A stretch of 64,000 nt of DNA from Tridacna crocea (GCA_943736015.1 OX031071.1:32768619-32832618), one strand, 5' to 3'; positions 43,901 through 50,860 are shown, counted from the stretch's first letter. Numbers and translations: made by a program. Notes: a model not told the origin generated them from the letters alone.

Positions 43901-45951
43901 GATTGGTACTTTTAGAACACCTGGAATGCAACCAATGAATATGCATATCATTGGGATCACAAATTTCGACCCGGATCATTCATTGGAGAAGAGGGAAACA
44001 TAGTGTTAATCAGTCATGGCTAGAGAAGTCTTTCACAAGAATTTGTTCCAGCCTAGGGTCCAAAAAATCCACTCGCCCGCCGGTACTTATTAGTAAACAT
44101 TTAGTGAGGGCAAGTAGGACAAGTGCAAAATGGCCGGAGGACAAGTAAGAATTCTGATTTTTTATGCTCCCCGAAGGGCGAGCATATTGTCGCCGCTTTG
44201 TCTGTCCGTCCGTCCGAAGCTATTTCTCCACAACCCTTGGACCAAATTGGATGAAACTTCATATATGTACTCCTTAGGGTAAGGCGCCGATACAGTTTTC
44301 ACGGATTTTCAATTCGATCCCCATGTCATGGAAAAAAGGGGCTTAATGCAAAATTGCAATTTTTACCAATATCTCATTCAGTTTTTGTCAGAATATCATG
44401 AAACTTCATGGTTATATTGTTTATGGAAAGTTTTAGCATGTGCCCTTGCTATTTTTAATCTGGGCATTTTATAAGTTGACGTTCTGTCATGGAAAAAGGG
44501 GGCTTCTTGCAAAATTCCAATTTTTACTAATATTTTATTCAGTTTTGGTCAAAATTTCATTAAACTTCATGGTTATATTGTTTTTTCAGAGTTTCACCCC
44601 GTGCTCTTGTTTCTTTATCTATGTGTTTTTCAATTTGACCCTCTGTCATGGAAAAAGGGGGTTTCTTGTAAAATGAAAAAAGGGCCCTAATGCAAAATTG
44701 CAATTTTTACTAATATCTTGTTCAGTTTTTGTCAAGATTTCATGGTTATATCTTGTTTCAACAGGTGCCCATTGTTTTTGCAATCTATGAATTATTAATG
44801 CGCAAATACGTCTTTCCTGGTTTCTCAAATTAAGGCTGCATCACGGAGAAAGGGGACTTCATGGAAAAAGTTGTTTTTCACTAGGTTCTCCTTTATCAGT
44901 GCTGAAACCTTTGTGAAATTTCAAATCTTAACTTGTTGGAACGTTGCCCAGGTACCTCTCTTCCTTTTCTCAATTTCAGGCTGCGTCTCGGAAAAAGGGG
45001 GCTTCATGTAAAAAATTGTTTTATGTAATATTTAATACATGACTGCTCAAAATTTTATGAAATTTTGAATTTTGAATTATTATTAAAAAATGCCACAAAC
45101 CACACACCCGTTGTATTTATTGCAATGATCCAATATTGTCTTATGGGAAAAGGGGGCTTAAAGGGGGCTTATTGGGCTTATTGTCCTCTACAAGTTTGTG
45201 TTGGCTATCTCTAAGATAGTAATTGCCTTTTCACTTCAATTTTTGGGGGCATGAACAGGTTCTTCTAGGATAAAAGAAGTGAATTTATATCAATTTCTTA
45301 TATTTTATGACAAGCACTTGTTCGGGGAGCATAACCCGTCTCTGACGGCTCTTGTGTTTAGTGATAGCTCTAATTGATACTTTTAGAACACCTGGAATGC
45401 AACCAATGAATATGCATATCATTGGGATCACAAATTTCAACCCGGATCATTCATTGGTGAAGAGAGAAACATGATGTTAATCAGTCTTGGCTAGAGAAGA
45501 AATCTTTCTCTAGAATTTGTTCCAGCCTAGGGTCCAAAAAATCCACTTGTCCGCTCGTCTTTACTAGTTAACATTTGTTGATGGCAAGTGGGTTATCCTT
45601 CGTTGTCTCACTGTAGGACAAGTGCAAACTGGCCGGAGGACAAGTAAGAATTCTGAATTTTTTTGGACCCAGCAGCCTTTCAAAAAAAATCTTATTATTG
45701 AGTTGGCAAAGATGTGGACATGGGAGAAAATACTGGTAAGCAGCATGTTATCCATTTCCAACGATGTTTTCGAAAGCCATCTTCCTCATAGTGGTTAAAA
45801 CTCATTATTATGTGGTTAAGGGTTAAATATGCTTTATTATTTTTCAGATGATATTGAACAAATTATGAAGACACATGGACTTAAAATGACTACAGTACTG
45901 ACCAGAAGAAGTGGGCCAGAGTTTTTATCTGTACTGAAATTCCAGAGATGA
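31782..45951 (+). CDS. N6AMT1: N6AMT1 (HEMK2/KMT9-alpha) methyltransferase, six exons
   Basis: Six exons (31782-31906, 34434-34520, 36835-36925, 40743-40826, 42354-42495, 45848-45951) join to 633 nt, giving 210 residues plus TGA; the human protein has 214. Residues 19-24 are EPAEDT, the substrate/SAM-proximal motif of this family. Residues 48-54 are EIGSGSG (SAM-binding motif I), and TDIN (73-76) carries the acidic residue that contacts the SAM ribose. NPPY (119-122) is the catalytic motif of amide and adenine N-methyltransferases. SHGIEASWAGG (132-142) and the ending LSVLKFQR are also typical of the family. Family members, bound to TRMT112, methylate the GGQ glutamine of release factor eRF1 and are reported to monomethylate histone H4 Lys12. 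All introns are GT-AG with phases 2, 2, 0, 0, 1. No frame damage is seen. The introns (1.5-3.8 kb) consist largely of repeats. Confidence 0.96.
31907..33310 (+). other. N6AMT1 intron 1, unassigned first half
   Basis: AT-rich, with no coding frame that survives inspection. The rest of the intron (to 34433) holds the hairpin duplication at 33310-33735 and an hp-MITE. Confidence 0.6.
33310..33735. repeat. Tandem ~200-bp duplication, each with a strong hairpin
   Basis: gatgccctcgaaaatcagtt and gatgccctctagaatcattt start two ~200-bp units. Hairpin 1 is 33427-33501; hairpin 2 is 33626-33700. In hairpin 2, aaaccctatgttgtgggtac and its mirror gtatccacaacatagggttt sit in 32-bp arms with one mismatch and an 11-base loop. 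It lies within N6AMT1 intron 1. Confidence 0.85.
33755..33976 (-). mobile_element. hp-MITE, full-length, diverged
   Basis: TTAACCTATTACCAAGTAAC ... gggattgtgtggtaaaggat. Stem: gagaaaaggttgtttaccag / cattttcttc. Located in intron 1. Confidence 0.8.
34434..34520 (+). CDS. N6AMT1: N6AMT1 exon 2 (SAM motif I)
   Basis: Acceptor tatttcag|acct, donor caat|gtgagt. It encodes PTLCVEIGSGSGICSTFLA and the following turn, i.e. the nucleotide-binding beta1-loop-alpha of the Rossmann-type methyltransferase fold. Confidence 0.95.
34938..36191 (+). mobile_element. Element with six ~166-bp tandem units (pearl-like)
   Basis: The left end tagctcgcctgagcac is roughly mirrored by actcaggtgagcgata at the right. 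The core repeats tctgaaactagaaggtgcag, agctttgatatttggtatgt and ctaccaagattgtccatatg with ttcttctctg-type landmarks at 35191, 35357, 35524, 35693, 35848 and 36014 (spacing 155-169). Non-coding. Located in intron 2. Confidence 0.8.
36261..36492 (+). mobile_element. hp-MITE, full-length
   Basis: gtaactctttaccacacagt ... gtagtttggtaaagagTTAA. Hairpin arms aaatgctaat/aagcagaattt are partly lost. Confidence 0.85.
36549..36812 (+). repeat. 51-bp tandem array, ~5 copies
   Basis: ttcacagacagacctgtgtc, then ttgcagttgctataaatac repeats with spacing 49, 51 and 51. The unit equals 17 codons, so one frame stays open for 87 codons through most of it; the 49-bp unit shifts the peptide phase. It ends 22 bp before the exon 3 acceptor, so it sits in the polypyrimidine/branch region of intron 2. 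Confidence 0.92.
36835..36925 (+). CDS. N6AMT1: N6AMT1 exon 3 (TDIN)
   Basis: Acceptor tcttgtag|atgt, donor atctt|gtaagt. It encodes the end of the second strand (TDIN, 73-76) and the helix AAETSRKTAEVNE up to VVTDL (101). Confidence 0.94.
36963..37190 (+). mobile_element. hp-MITE, full-length
   Basis: TTAACCCATTACTACACAAT ... cccttggtacagggTTAA, with a fully paired hairpin. It begins 37 bp after exon 3. Confidence 0.88.
37205..37690 (+). repeat. 93-bp tandem array, dimeric, open in one frame
   Basis: ctatgttggacaaaatgcat-type starts fall at 37306, 37399, 37492, 37585 and 37678, exactly 93 bp (31 codons) apart, plus a partial first unit. One frame is open for 147 codons (from 37306). Units alternate: GISLPH, GISLLH, GISLPH, GISLLH, GISLPH, and likewise QCCACD versus QCS.C. 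The cysteine-bearing peptide has no start context or splice signals, so I treat it as a repeat in intron 3. It appears to have grown from a family D interior (cagcctgcacagactgacaa). Confidence 0.92.
37715..37922 (-). mobile_element. hp-MITE, hairpin half deleted
   Basis: TTAACCATTTACCAAACGAC ... gggtggtaaagggTTAA. Only one hairpin arm is kept (ggtaaccagcattttctcc). Confidence 0.82.
38212..38439 (-). mobile_element. hp-MITE, full-length
   Basis: TTAAACCTTTACCAAACGAC ... gatgtttggtaaagggTTAA. Hairpin with one mismatch (ccagtatttt). Confidence 0.88.
38633..38816 (-). mobile_element. hp-MITE lacking hairpin
   Basis: TTAACTCTTTACCATATGAA ... gggattgtgtggcaaaggg TTAA. The whole central stem is replaced by a short T-run (cctacattttttttttc). 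Confidence 0.82.
38778..39655 (+). repeat. 439-bp tandem duplication
   Basis: Segments 38778-39216 and 39217-39655 match base for base over long stretches (e.g. gttaagaaagacaacaaacg, attccctcctccttaatgac, gtatcggttgacaccgccat), differing at only scattered sites. Each carries one hp-MITE, and the break lies inside the MITE right arm (aaggtcgtcaaaa). Confidence 0.93.
39027..39255 (-). mobile_element. hp-MITE in duplication copy 1
   Basis: tgaactctttcccaaacgac ... tgtgtggcaaaggg TTAA. Stem gagaatgctggttaccatcatttt has one mismatch. Confidence 0.85.
39466..39694 (-). mobile_element. hp-MITE in duplication copy 2
   Basis: Same interior as 39027-39255, but it continues with the normal arm ggtttctttctcagtattgt and ends tgttgtaataggttat. 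Confidence 0.85.
39938..40166 (-). mobile_element. hp-MITE, full-length
   Basis: TTAACTCTTTACCACACGAC ... gattgtggggtaatgggTCAA, perfect hairpin. Confidence 0.9.
40163..40361 (+). mobile_element. hp-MITE, right end shortened
   Basis: tcaacattttcccaaacaat ... tttggaccagtcTTAA. It contains a small internal duplication (aaaatgccttctg twice). It shares tetranucleotides with both neighbours. Confidence 0.8.
40358..40585 (-). mobile_element. hp-MITE, GCTCG-type subtype
   Basis: TTAACCCTTTCCCAAACGAC ... gcttgtttgggaaaggg TTAA. Stem gagaaattactcgttacgag / caatttctc. Confidence 0.88.
40743..40826 (+). CDS. N6AMT1: N6AMT1 exon 4 (NPPY catalytic motif)
   Basis: Acceptor ctttttcag|gtga, donor gacgag|gtatgt, phase 0 on both sides. 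It encodes LDVLLFNPPYVVTPSDE. NPPY (119-122) is intact, supporting an active amide N-methyltransferase. Confidence 0.96.
40837..40990 (-). mobile_element. tRNA-derived SINE (S3)
   Basis: The minus strand reads gtggcaacttgtagagtgtt (A box region) and ggtcaaaggttcaaacccca (B box). Its tail cagtataag­tgtcccc is shared with the next copy. Located in intron 4, 11 bp after exon 4. Confidence 0.65.
41150..41288 (-). mobile_element. tRNA-derived SINE (S3), second copy
   Basis: The minus strand reads tagctacgtggtaaagtgtt, gccttgagacttggaggtc and gggttcaaaccccgcaaggg, a clear tRNA-like fold. The body repeats ctatagcaaggcagtataag. Confidence 0.7.
41288..41518 (+). pseudogene. LINE ORF1-like coiled-coil fragment
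   Basis: An open frame with no ATG at its head reads ...FGQPFQYGFQ, then TPPSWATQIMEDVKSLKGV, IPKIDKIEASIQTLTMKM and TKLTTLDKKL. It stops at TGA 41516-41518 just inside an hp-MITE fragment. The 'PSWA..I..DV..LK...PKIDKIE..I..L..K....ETKL'-type heptads resemble the N-terminal region of mollusc LINE ORF1 or related retroelement proteins. That comparison is from memory. It is cut on both sides by other repeats and is not part of N6AMT1. Confidence 0.6.
41505..41578 (+). mobile_element. hp-MITE right-end fragment
   Basis: ttttgacatctgcaggtgtt, ttggaccagtctaaagtttt and catttggtaaagagTTAA. Confidence 0.7.
41605..41715 (+). mobile_element. hp-MITE core fragment
   Basis: gttgaaagcattgttggaaa, then gagaaaatgctggtaaccaa and cattttttctttcccgacc. 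A trailing tggtgggattgtggg resembles the end. Confidence 0.6.
42034..42300 (+). repeat. 132-bp tandem duplication
   Basis: gtcgaaaagggtgtgaaata and gtcgaaaattgtgtgaaaca start two copies sharing catatagagt/catccgttgactgctcat and ctaatatcagatatttacaa. It ends ~50 bp before the exon 5 acceptor. The upstream edge carries a SINE tail (gatgtaaaactgaaataatg). Confidence 0.88.
42354..42495 (+). CDS. N6AMT1: N6AMT1 exon 5
   Basis: Acceptor ttgtttctag|gttg, donor tccag|gtagga. It encodes VGSHGIEASWAGGERGREVI, then the helix VLPIVPKLLSKHG and strand LFYLVIIKEND. Confidence 0.95.
42508..42742 (-). mobile_element. hp-MITE 12 bp after exon 5
   Basis: ttatccctttcccctcacac ... cattgtgtggtaaaaggtta. Stem gagaacatacttgttaccag is eroded. 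Confidence 0.8.
42738..42963 (+). mobile_element. hp-MITE, full-length
   Basis: ggttatctctaccacatgat ... gttgttaggtaaagaa TTAA. Hairpin atgctggtaaccagcat. Head to tail with the preceding copy. Confidence 0.85.
43213..43440 (-). mobile_element. hp-MITE, full-length
   Basis: taactcgttaccaaacaaca ... gggattgtgtggtaaagaga, good hairpin. Confidence 0.85.
43441..43517 (-). mobile_element. hp-MITE right quarter
   Basis: tccttttcccacaatgtttt ... ttgtgtggtaatgggTTAA, fused directly to the previous copy. Confidence 0.8.
43555..43884 (+). repeat. Poly-C-headed dispersed element
   Basis: A run of 13 C (43565-43577) is followed by acaacaaagtggtgggggat, gtctgtccatccatccgtag and a non-coding AT-rich body. 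This layout is typical of mollusc repeats with 'ccgtccgt' segments. Confidence 0.5.
43885..44160 (+). repeat. Direct repeat A (left)
   Basis: tgatagctctgattggtact, aacacctggaatgcaaccaa, catatcattgggatcacaaa, ccagcctagggtccaaaaaa and ggccggaggacaagtaagaa. It matches 45356-45663 and flanks the element at 44162-45334. Confidence 0.85.
44162..45334 (+). mobile_element. Element with ~160-bp core units and 14-bp TIRs (pearl-like)
   Basis: TTATGCTCCCCGAA (44162-44175) is perfectly mirrored by TTCGGGGAGCATAA (45321-45334). About five units (catggaaaaagggggcttc, caatttttactaatatctt, ttcagtttttgtcaaaattt) recur near 44327, 44488, 44647, 44842, 44987 and 45142. gtctgtccgtccgtccgaag follows the left TIR. 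Non-coding. Located in intron 5. Confidence 0.82.
45356..45663 (+). repeat. Direct repeat A (right)
   Basis: Same order as the left copy, with an extra ~30-bp segment (ggttatccttcgttgtctca) and substitutions such as tgatagctctaattgatact. The A-element-A arrangement could be a tandem duplication of element plus A, or an LTR-like pair. No coding or primer-binding site is seen. Confidence 0.82.
45715..45826 (-). mobile_element. hp-MITE right half
   Basis: gacatgggagaaaatactgg, then taagcagcatgttatccatt, ending tatgtggttaaggg TTAA 21 bp before the exon 6 acceptor. Intron 5's polypyrimidine tract is therefore just outside a MITE end. Confidence 0.7.
45848..45951 (+). CDS. N6AMT1: N6AMT1 exon 6 and stop
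   Basis: Acceptor tatttttcag|atga. It encodes DDIEQIMKTHGLKMTTVL, RRSGPEFLSVLKFQR and TGA (45949-45951). No AATAAA was found in the next ~100 bp, before an hp-MITE begins at 46040. Confidence 0.95.
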
Positions 45952-46039
45952 CAATTGTGCATAATGTTTGGTATGAAAAACTATTTAAAATACAGCCTTG
46001 TATACTTATCTTGTCTCTTTTCATTATCCTTCTCTGCAT

Positions 46040-46250
46040 CTTTCCGACTTTTAATGATTCTTATAAAGCAGCTTTTGAAATCATTGTGGAAAAAGGAAAA
46101 AATGCTGGTTATTAGCATTTTCTCCTTTTTCCACAATGTTTACTAACTTCTTAGAGACAAATCAAATTATTTGGTCCTCATGATGTTCGTTGCCTGACAG
46201 TGCTTTCAATTTTGGCAAGTCTAAAAGTTTGTGATAAGGTAAAAGGTTAA
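46040..46250 (+). mobile_element. hp-MITE, diverged
   Basis: tttaatgattcttataaagc, stem aaatgctggttattagcattt, and end gtgataaggtaaaaggTTAA. It occupies the region where the N6AMT1 3' UTR would run. Confidence 0.75.
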
Positions 46251-46630
46251 CACTTTTCCAGGCAACAACATTCTCTACCAGTCCTAACCCAAAGGCAGTG
46301 CAGAAAAAAACGAATGCAATGGTGTGGTAATGGGTTGAATAGTCCATTAAGGTTGTGGACCCGTAATAGAAATCAGCTATTTTCTCCATAATGTTATGCT
46401 ACAAAATGTGTTATGATCAAAAATGAGTATTATTGTACTACTTTAACCGAGCCACTTTTTCCTTTTTTTCCTTCTTGAAATTATCATTTATGAATCTAAA
46501 ACCACTATATTTTCATTACAAAGGGAAATTAAATAATTACCTCCCTTTTCTGGAAACTAACAAAATTATCAACAAATAATTTCAAGATAGGCATGAAAAG
46601 AATTTCTGGTCGGTTAAAAATGTTCAAAAG

Positions 46631-46968
46631 TATTATATCTGTATAAATCTGTATTTTTCAACAATCATGAAATTTTATGTCATGCTGCACTAGAAGTAAT
46701 ATATCTGTATAAATCTGTATTTTTCAACAACCTGATGAAATTTTATGTCATGCTGCACTAGAAGTATTATATCTGTATAAATCCGTATTTTTCAACAATC
46801 ATGAAATTTTATGTCATTCTACACTAGAAGTATTATATCTGTATAAATCTGTATTTTTCAACAATCATGAAATTTTATGTCATGCTACACTAGAAGTATT
46901 ATATCTGTATAAATCCGTATTTTTCAACAATCATGAAATTTTATGTCATTCTACACTAGAAGTATTAT
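46631..46968 (+). repeat. 66-bp tandem array, 5 copies
   Basis: tattatatctgtataaatct starts at 46631, 46697, 46765, 46831 and 46897 (spacing 66 or 68). Units carry gtatttttcaacaatcatga and aattttatgtcatgctgcac. Two alternating variants exist (tctgtat/tccgtat; gctgcac/tctacac). Confidence 0.93.
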
Positions 46969-46990
46969 GGGTCTACTACCTTAATGTATT

Positions 46991-47165
46991 CAACTTTTTA
47001 ACAAACGACAAAATTTTGGATTGAACCAAATTGAAAACATTTGCAGACAACAAATAAGCTATCGCTAAAATAACAATTTCTGTCTTTGATAGCGGAGAAA
47101 GCATTGTGGTTACCAGTGTTTTCTCCATTTCCCTCTGTGTTTTCTTCACAAATTTTCCCTTTGAC
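46991..47165 (-). mobile_element. hp-MITE, decayed
   Basis: caactttttaacaaacgaca, attgaaaacatttgcagaca, and half-stem ggttaccagtgttttctcc. Confidence 0.65.
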
Positions 47166-47177
47166 TGTTGACTGTTG

Positions 47178-47407
47178 TTAACTTTTTACCAAACAACAGA
47201 ATTTTAGACTTACCCAAGTCAAAAGCATTTGCACACGACAAAATAAAAGTGACTGGAAATTTAAAGTTTGTTTTTAGGAAGAAAAGAAAATAATGTGGGA
47301 AAAGGAGAAAATTCTTGTTTCCTGCATTTTCTCCTTTTCCCTCAAAGTTTTCAGAAGGCTTCTTTCTTAGGGTCGTTAAAAGTCGGGATAGTGTGGTAAA
47401 GAGTTAA
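47178..47407 (-). mobile_element. hp-MITE, full-length
   Basis: TTAACTTTTTACCAAACAAC ... gggatagtgtggtaaagag TTAA. Stem aaattcttgtttcctgcattt is eroded. Confidence 0.85.
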
Positions 47408-47449
47408 AAATTGGGATAGTGTGGTGAGGGCTTTTGTGCTTACCTCATT

Positions 47450-47652
47450 ACCAAACAACAAAATTTATGGCTGGTCCAAATTGAAATTATTTGCAGATGA
47501 CAAATTAAACATAACTCAAAACTTGGAATTTGTTTCCAGCAGGGTAGAAAACATTGTGGGAAAAGGGGAAAATGCTGGTTACCAGCATTTTCTCCATTTA
47601 AAGGCTTCTATCTTGGGGTTGTAAAAACCAGGAATTGTTTGGTAAAGAGGTA
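47450..47652 (-). mobile_element. hp-MITE, near full-length
   Basis: ttacctcattaccaaacaac ... ggaattgtttggtaaagagg. The hairpin is intact (aatgctggttaccagcatt). Confidence 0.82.
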
Positions 47653-47709
47653 GCTCATGGAAAGTAAGATATCGTCCAATAATCACAGAGGTATGGTGTC
47701 ACTGATCTG

Positions 47710-48010
47710 ACATTACAAGCCTGCATAGCTCAGTTGGTAGAGTGTAGGACTAGTGATCATGAAAGTGTGAGTTTGATCCCCACCCTACGGCTGGCCATCT
47801 AAAATTACTTATAGTCTTTCGGATGAGACGTTAAACCGATGTCCCGTGTGACGGTGCTATACTCCGAGCATGTTAAAGAACCAGACGAAACTTAGGATGG
47901 GTTTCGTCCTATATCTGCACTATCCCCCGTAACAATACTAACAACCTTCATGGGGCGTTGTTCCTATGGAAAACCGGTGGCGACGATAAATAAAAGCAAA
48001 TTCAATTCAA
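47710..48010 (+). mobile_element. tRNA-derived SINE (S1), near complete
   Basis: The head gcatagctcagttggtagag (A box) and gtgagtttgatccccaccct (B box) lead to ctttcggatgagacgttaaa, a core found in many animal SINEs. The 3' part (ttcgtcctatatctgcacta, gtggcgacgataaataaaag) ends in an aattcaatcaatc tail. Confidence 0.85.
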
Positions 48011-48119
48011 TCAATCATAGACCTGAAGAATTGTTTGTCAGTTTGGTTGTTTAAAATTAATTCAGGTAGTACATGACAGCCAGTGTGTGGAAATATTGAT
48101 GTGCTTTTGAGCTTGCTGT

Positions 48120-48421
48120 TTAACTCTTTACCACACAATCCCGACTTTAACAACCCTGCGAAAGAAGCCATTTGAAGAAATTTTGGGAAAAGGAGAAAAT
48201 GCTGGTAACCATCTTTTGGACCAGATCAAATTTAAAAGCATTTTGTAGATGACAAATTAACAGTTGCTAAACAGATTATTTTTTCTATATGATAGGGAAG
48301 AAAACATTGTAGGAAAAGGAGAAAATGCTGTTTTCCAGCATTTTCTCCTTTTCCCACAATGTTTTCAAAAGGCTTCTATTCCAGACCCGTACAAACCAGG
48401 GATTGTTTGGGAAAGGGTTAA
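48120..48421. mobile_element. Composite of two opposed hp-MITE fragments
   Basis: A left half (TTAACTCTTTACCACACAAT to gctggtaaccatc) fuses at ~48222 to a second copy reading ttttggaccagatcaaattt ... gattgtttgggaaaggg TTAA. The second hairpin reads aaatgctgttttccagcattt. Confidence 0.8.
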
Positions 48422-48474
48422 ACATTATTTCAGTCATATCGCTATAAGTACCTAAGTCATGTTTTCTGGTATTC

Positions 48475-48630
48475 AACATCGCTTGACTGAGGCTTTTAGG
48501 TGCCTTGTCAAAGGACAACCCCACTTGAAAATCAGAGGTCAGCCTGCGTGGACTGCACAGATTGACCGGAGTCGATACTTCTCCAAGATGCATCAGGCTC
48601 TCTTTTCACAAAGCCTGGCTCATATATAAC
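48475..48630 (+). mobile_element. Family D fragment
   Basis: gaggtcagcctgcgtggact, gatgcatcaggctctctttt and cacaaagcctggctcatata. Confidence 0.65.
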
Positions 48631-48883
48631 AGTTCTGCCACTTGTCTGGTTCTTTGAACCGGGATTGTAATCAGCTCTGCGGCTGATAAGTACACTTAAG
48701 TGTACTTTTTCTGGCAGTGTTGATCTGAGATCGGATTTCATGTTCTGTACAGTCTGATCTTGATTTACACTGATATCGTAGCTTAATTTCTCCACAAAAA
48801 TAACTTTTAAATCGAAACAGGTACTGAGTCAGTTGTTCACTCATTATCCATGGATTTATGTCACAGTTTTACAGAATGTGGCC

Positions 48884-49140
48884 TGCAACACGCAAAAGGG
48901 GACTTTCGGACATTTGAGTAAAGTGTTGTCCAGAATCAGCCTGCGCAGTCCGCACAGGCTCACCCGAAACGACACTTTCCGTTCTCATGGTATCTTCTGT
49001 TTAGCACAAGTCTACTGTAGCACAAAATCTATTGTAGTCGTAAAGTGCCGCCTCAGATTAGCCTGTGCAGACGGCGTAGGCTGATGCGAGACGACACGTA
49101 AAGCAAATTTTCGAATGCGCTTTTTCAAGTGTTGAAAGCT
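48884..49140. mobile_element. Family E MITE
   Basis: ggcctgcaacacgcaaaagg, then ggacatttgagtaaagtgtt at the left; acacgtaaagcaaattttcg, then ctttttcaagtgttgaaagc at the right. GC dyads lie between. Confidence 0.78.
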
Positions 49141-49441
49141 ATATAGGGTTTTGGAAAAATGGGGTCTAATGGTCTTTAAGCGACCAAACAACTCCTAGCC
49201 ATGAAACAAAATTTTAGGGTCCTGCATGGATTGAATCTATTGTAGTCGTAAAGTGCCGCCTCAGATTAGCCTGTGCAGACGGCGTAGGCTGATGCGAGAC
49301 GACACGTAAAGCAAATTTTCGAATGCGCTTTTTCAAGTGTTGAAAGCTATATAGGGTTTTGGAAAAATGGGGTCTAATGGTCTTTAAGCGACCAAACAAC
49401 TCCTAGCCATGAAACAAAATTTTAGGGTCCTGCATGGATTG
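49026..49441 (+). repeat. 208-bp tandem duplication, identical as read
   Basis: 49026-49233 and 49234-49441 show no difference by eye (checked across gtaaagtgccgcctcagatt, gacggcgtaggctgatgcga and aactcctagccatgaaacaa). The unit starts inside the family E element and runs past its right end. Confidence 0.93.
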
Positions 49442-49444
49442 AAG

Positions 49445-49630
49445 TGTTACGGTGTAGGACTCGTAAGCTGAAGGTCTCGGGTTCGAGCCTAGCTGTACTT
49501 TTCTTGGGCAAGACACTTCTAGAGCCCTTACCTTGTTCTTCTAGTGAATTTCTTGACATACATTGAATATGTAAGCTGTAGTCGTAATAGGACTGAAATA
49601 ATGTTTAAAGCGGTGTTCAACACCATTCAA
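49445..49630 (+). mobile_element. SINE S2-like copy
   Basis: tacggtgtaggactcgtaag and ggtctcgggttcgagcctag (B box) lead to a tail actgaaataatgtttaaagc, then ggtgttcaacaccattcaat. It begins where the 208-bp duplication stops. Confidence 0.68.
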
Positions 49631-49632
49631 TC

Positions 49633-49800
49633 AACAAAATATTAGACTGGTCCACATTGAAACATTTGCAAAGAACACAAATCAAGTGTGGCTTGAAGCC
49701 TGGTATCGGTCTTTGGAAAATTCTGAAAACTACCATGGGCAAGAGAAAAAACTGCTTTTCAACATTACTCCCTTTTCCAAAATACTTCTGTTTTTTTTGT
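49633..49800 (-). mobile_element. hp-MITE, decayed
   Basis: aaaatattagactggtccac, attgaaacatttgcaaagaa, and half-stem caagagaaaaaactgctttt. Confidence 0.5.
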
Positions 49801-50405
49801 GCAGGCATGTCCTGTATATGCTCGTTTCTCAGTGTTTATATGTCTTTAAGAACTGATTACACTTCATGTATCATCTCGATCTACATCCACTGTAACATTA
49901 TTTTAGTCCAACAGGATAAGGGTTACTTGCAACAGAAGTTATACTAGTATTTAGACTGATGATTACAACACGGTTACTTCATTTATCCATCCAATCATTG
50001 GTCTATCCATCCATTCAATCTCAGACTGGTAAGAACAACTTAAGACGTTTAGAAGTCAATTAATGTTTATAGATTATCGACAATTGTGAAATTTTTCAAA
50101 CGGGGGAGGGGGGAGGGAGTTAAATTCATGAATAGCAAAGATTCGGAGAGAGTGGGTGGGGCAAGTTCGATTAAAATTGGCGAAAAGAATAAATAACTTT
50201 ATCAAAAATAAATAAATAAAGCCAAATAAATAAATGATGACAAGATTTCCAACGACAGCTAGCTTACTAAACAAAGTACAACGAAATGTTGAGAAATAAA
50301 CTATTTATTCCACGTCCTGCCGAATGTCCGTTAAAATAAATTATCACAAAAATAGATTTCGTAAAATTTATCGGCAGGAAATGGCGATTGTTTAATAAAC
50401 TTATT

Positions 50406-50600
50406 TATACAAAAGCGAACCATGATATAACCTCTTCTTGAGATATGTAACGTTTAATTATAAAATAAACACAAGCTTTCGGCGGTACAACCGCCTTCTT
50501 CAAGTGTGATCCTGTGATATATTTTATCACAGGATCACACTTGAAGAAGGCGGTTGTACCGCCGAAAGCTTGTGTTTATTTTATAATTATACAAAAGCGG
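50406..50600. repeat. 67-bp-arm perfect inverted repeat with flanking direct repeat
   Basis: From 50455 to 50589 the sequence is its own reverse complement except a short centre: taattataaaataaacacaa at the left and ttgtgtttattttataatta at the right. Each arm holds aagaaggcggttgtaccgcc / gaaagcttg, a smaller stem-loop. ttatacaaaagcg occurs at both outer edges (50406-50418 and 50588-50600). Confidence 0.93.
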
Positions 50601-50850
50601 GGAATGTAGGCAAAGATCAGGCTGCACGTATGTGCAGACTGATCTTTGTGTACGATCTCCGCGGAAAAAAACACCTTCAAAGTTCTATATGGGTTGAAAG
50701 GAGGTAAGGCGGTAACCATGGTAACAATGGAATACATTGTGGTGCAGATTTAAATGTCCGATGACTAAAGTCCACAATGATGAGGTGTCTTTTATATACC
50801 GGACTTTCGCTTTCGCCCTGAGTTGAAGAAATTAACCCGTCTCTCATCCG

Positions 50851-50860
50851 CTATAAAAAG
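50851..50860 (+). promoter_or_regulatory. Isolated TATA-box-like site
   Basis: ctataaaaag lies in a CpG-containing segment, with tcaactcaagctagaaattc about 35 bp downstream. No credible coding exon follows, so it could be a relic LTR promoter or chance. Confidence 0.25.

Noticed and set aside
47720..47790. tRNA gene
   Set aside because: A and B boxes are clear, but the acceptor stem does not pair and a SINE core follows immediately; it is a SINE head.
50530..50580. Functional hammerhead ribozyme
   Set aside because: The core has U in place of the essential C and an extra A before stem II; kept only as a resemblance within the foldback finding.
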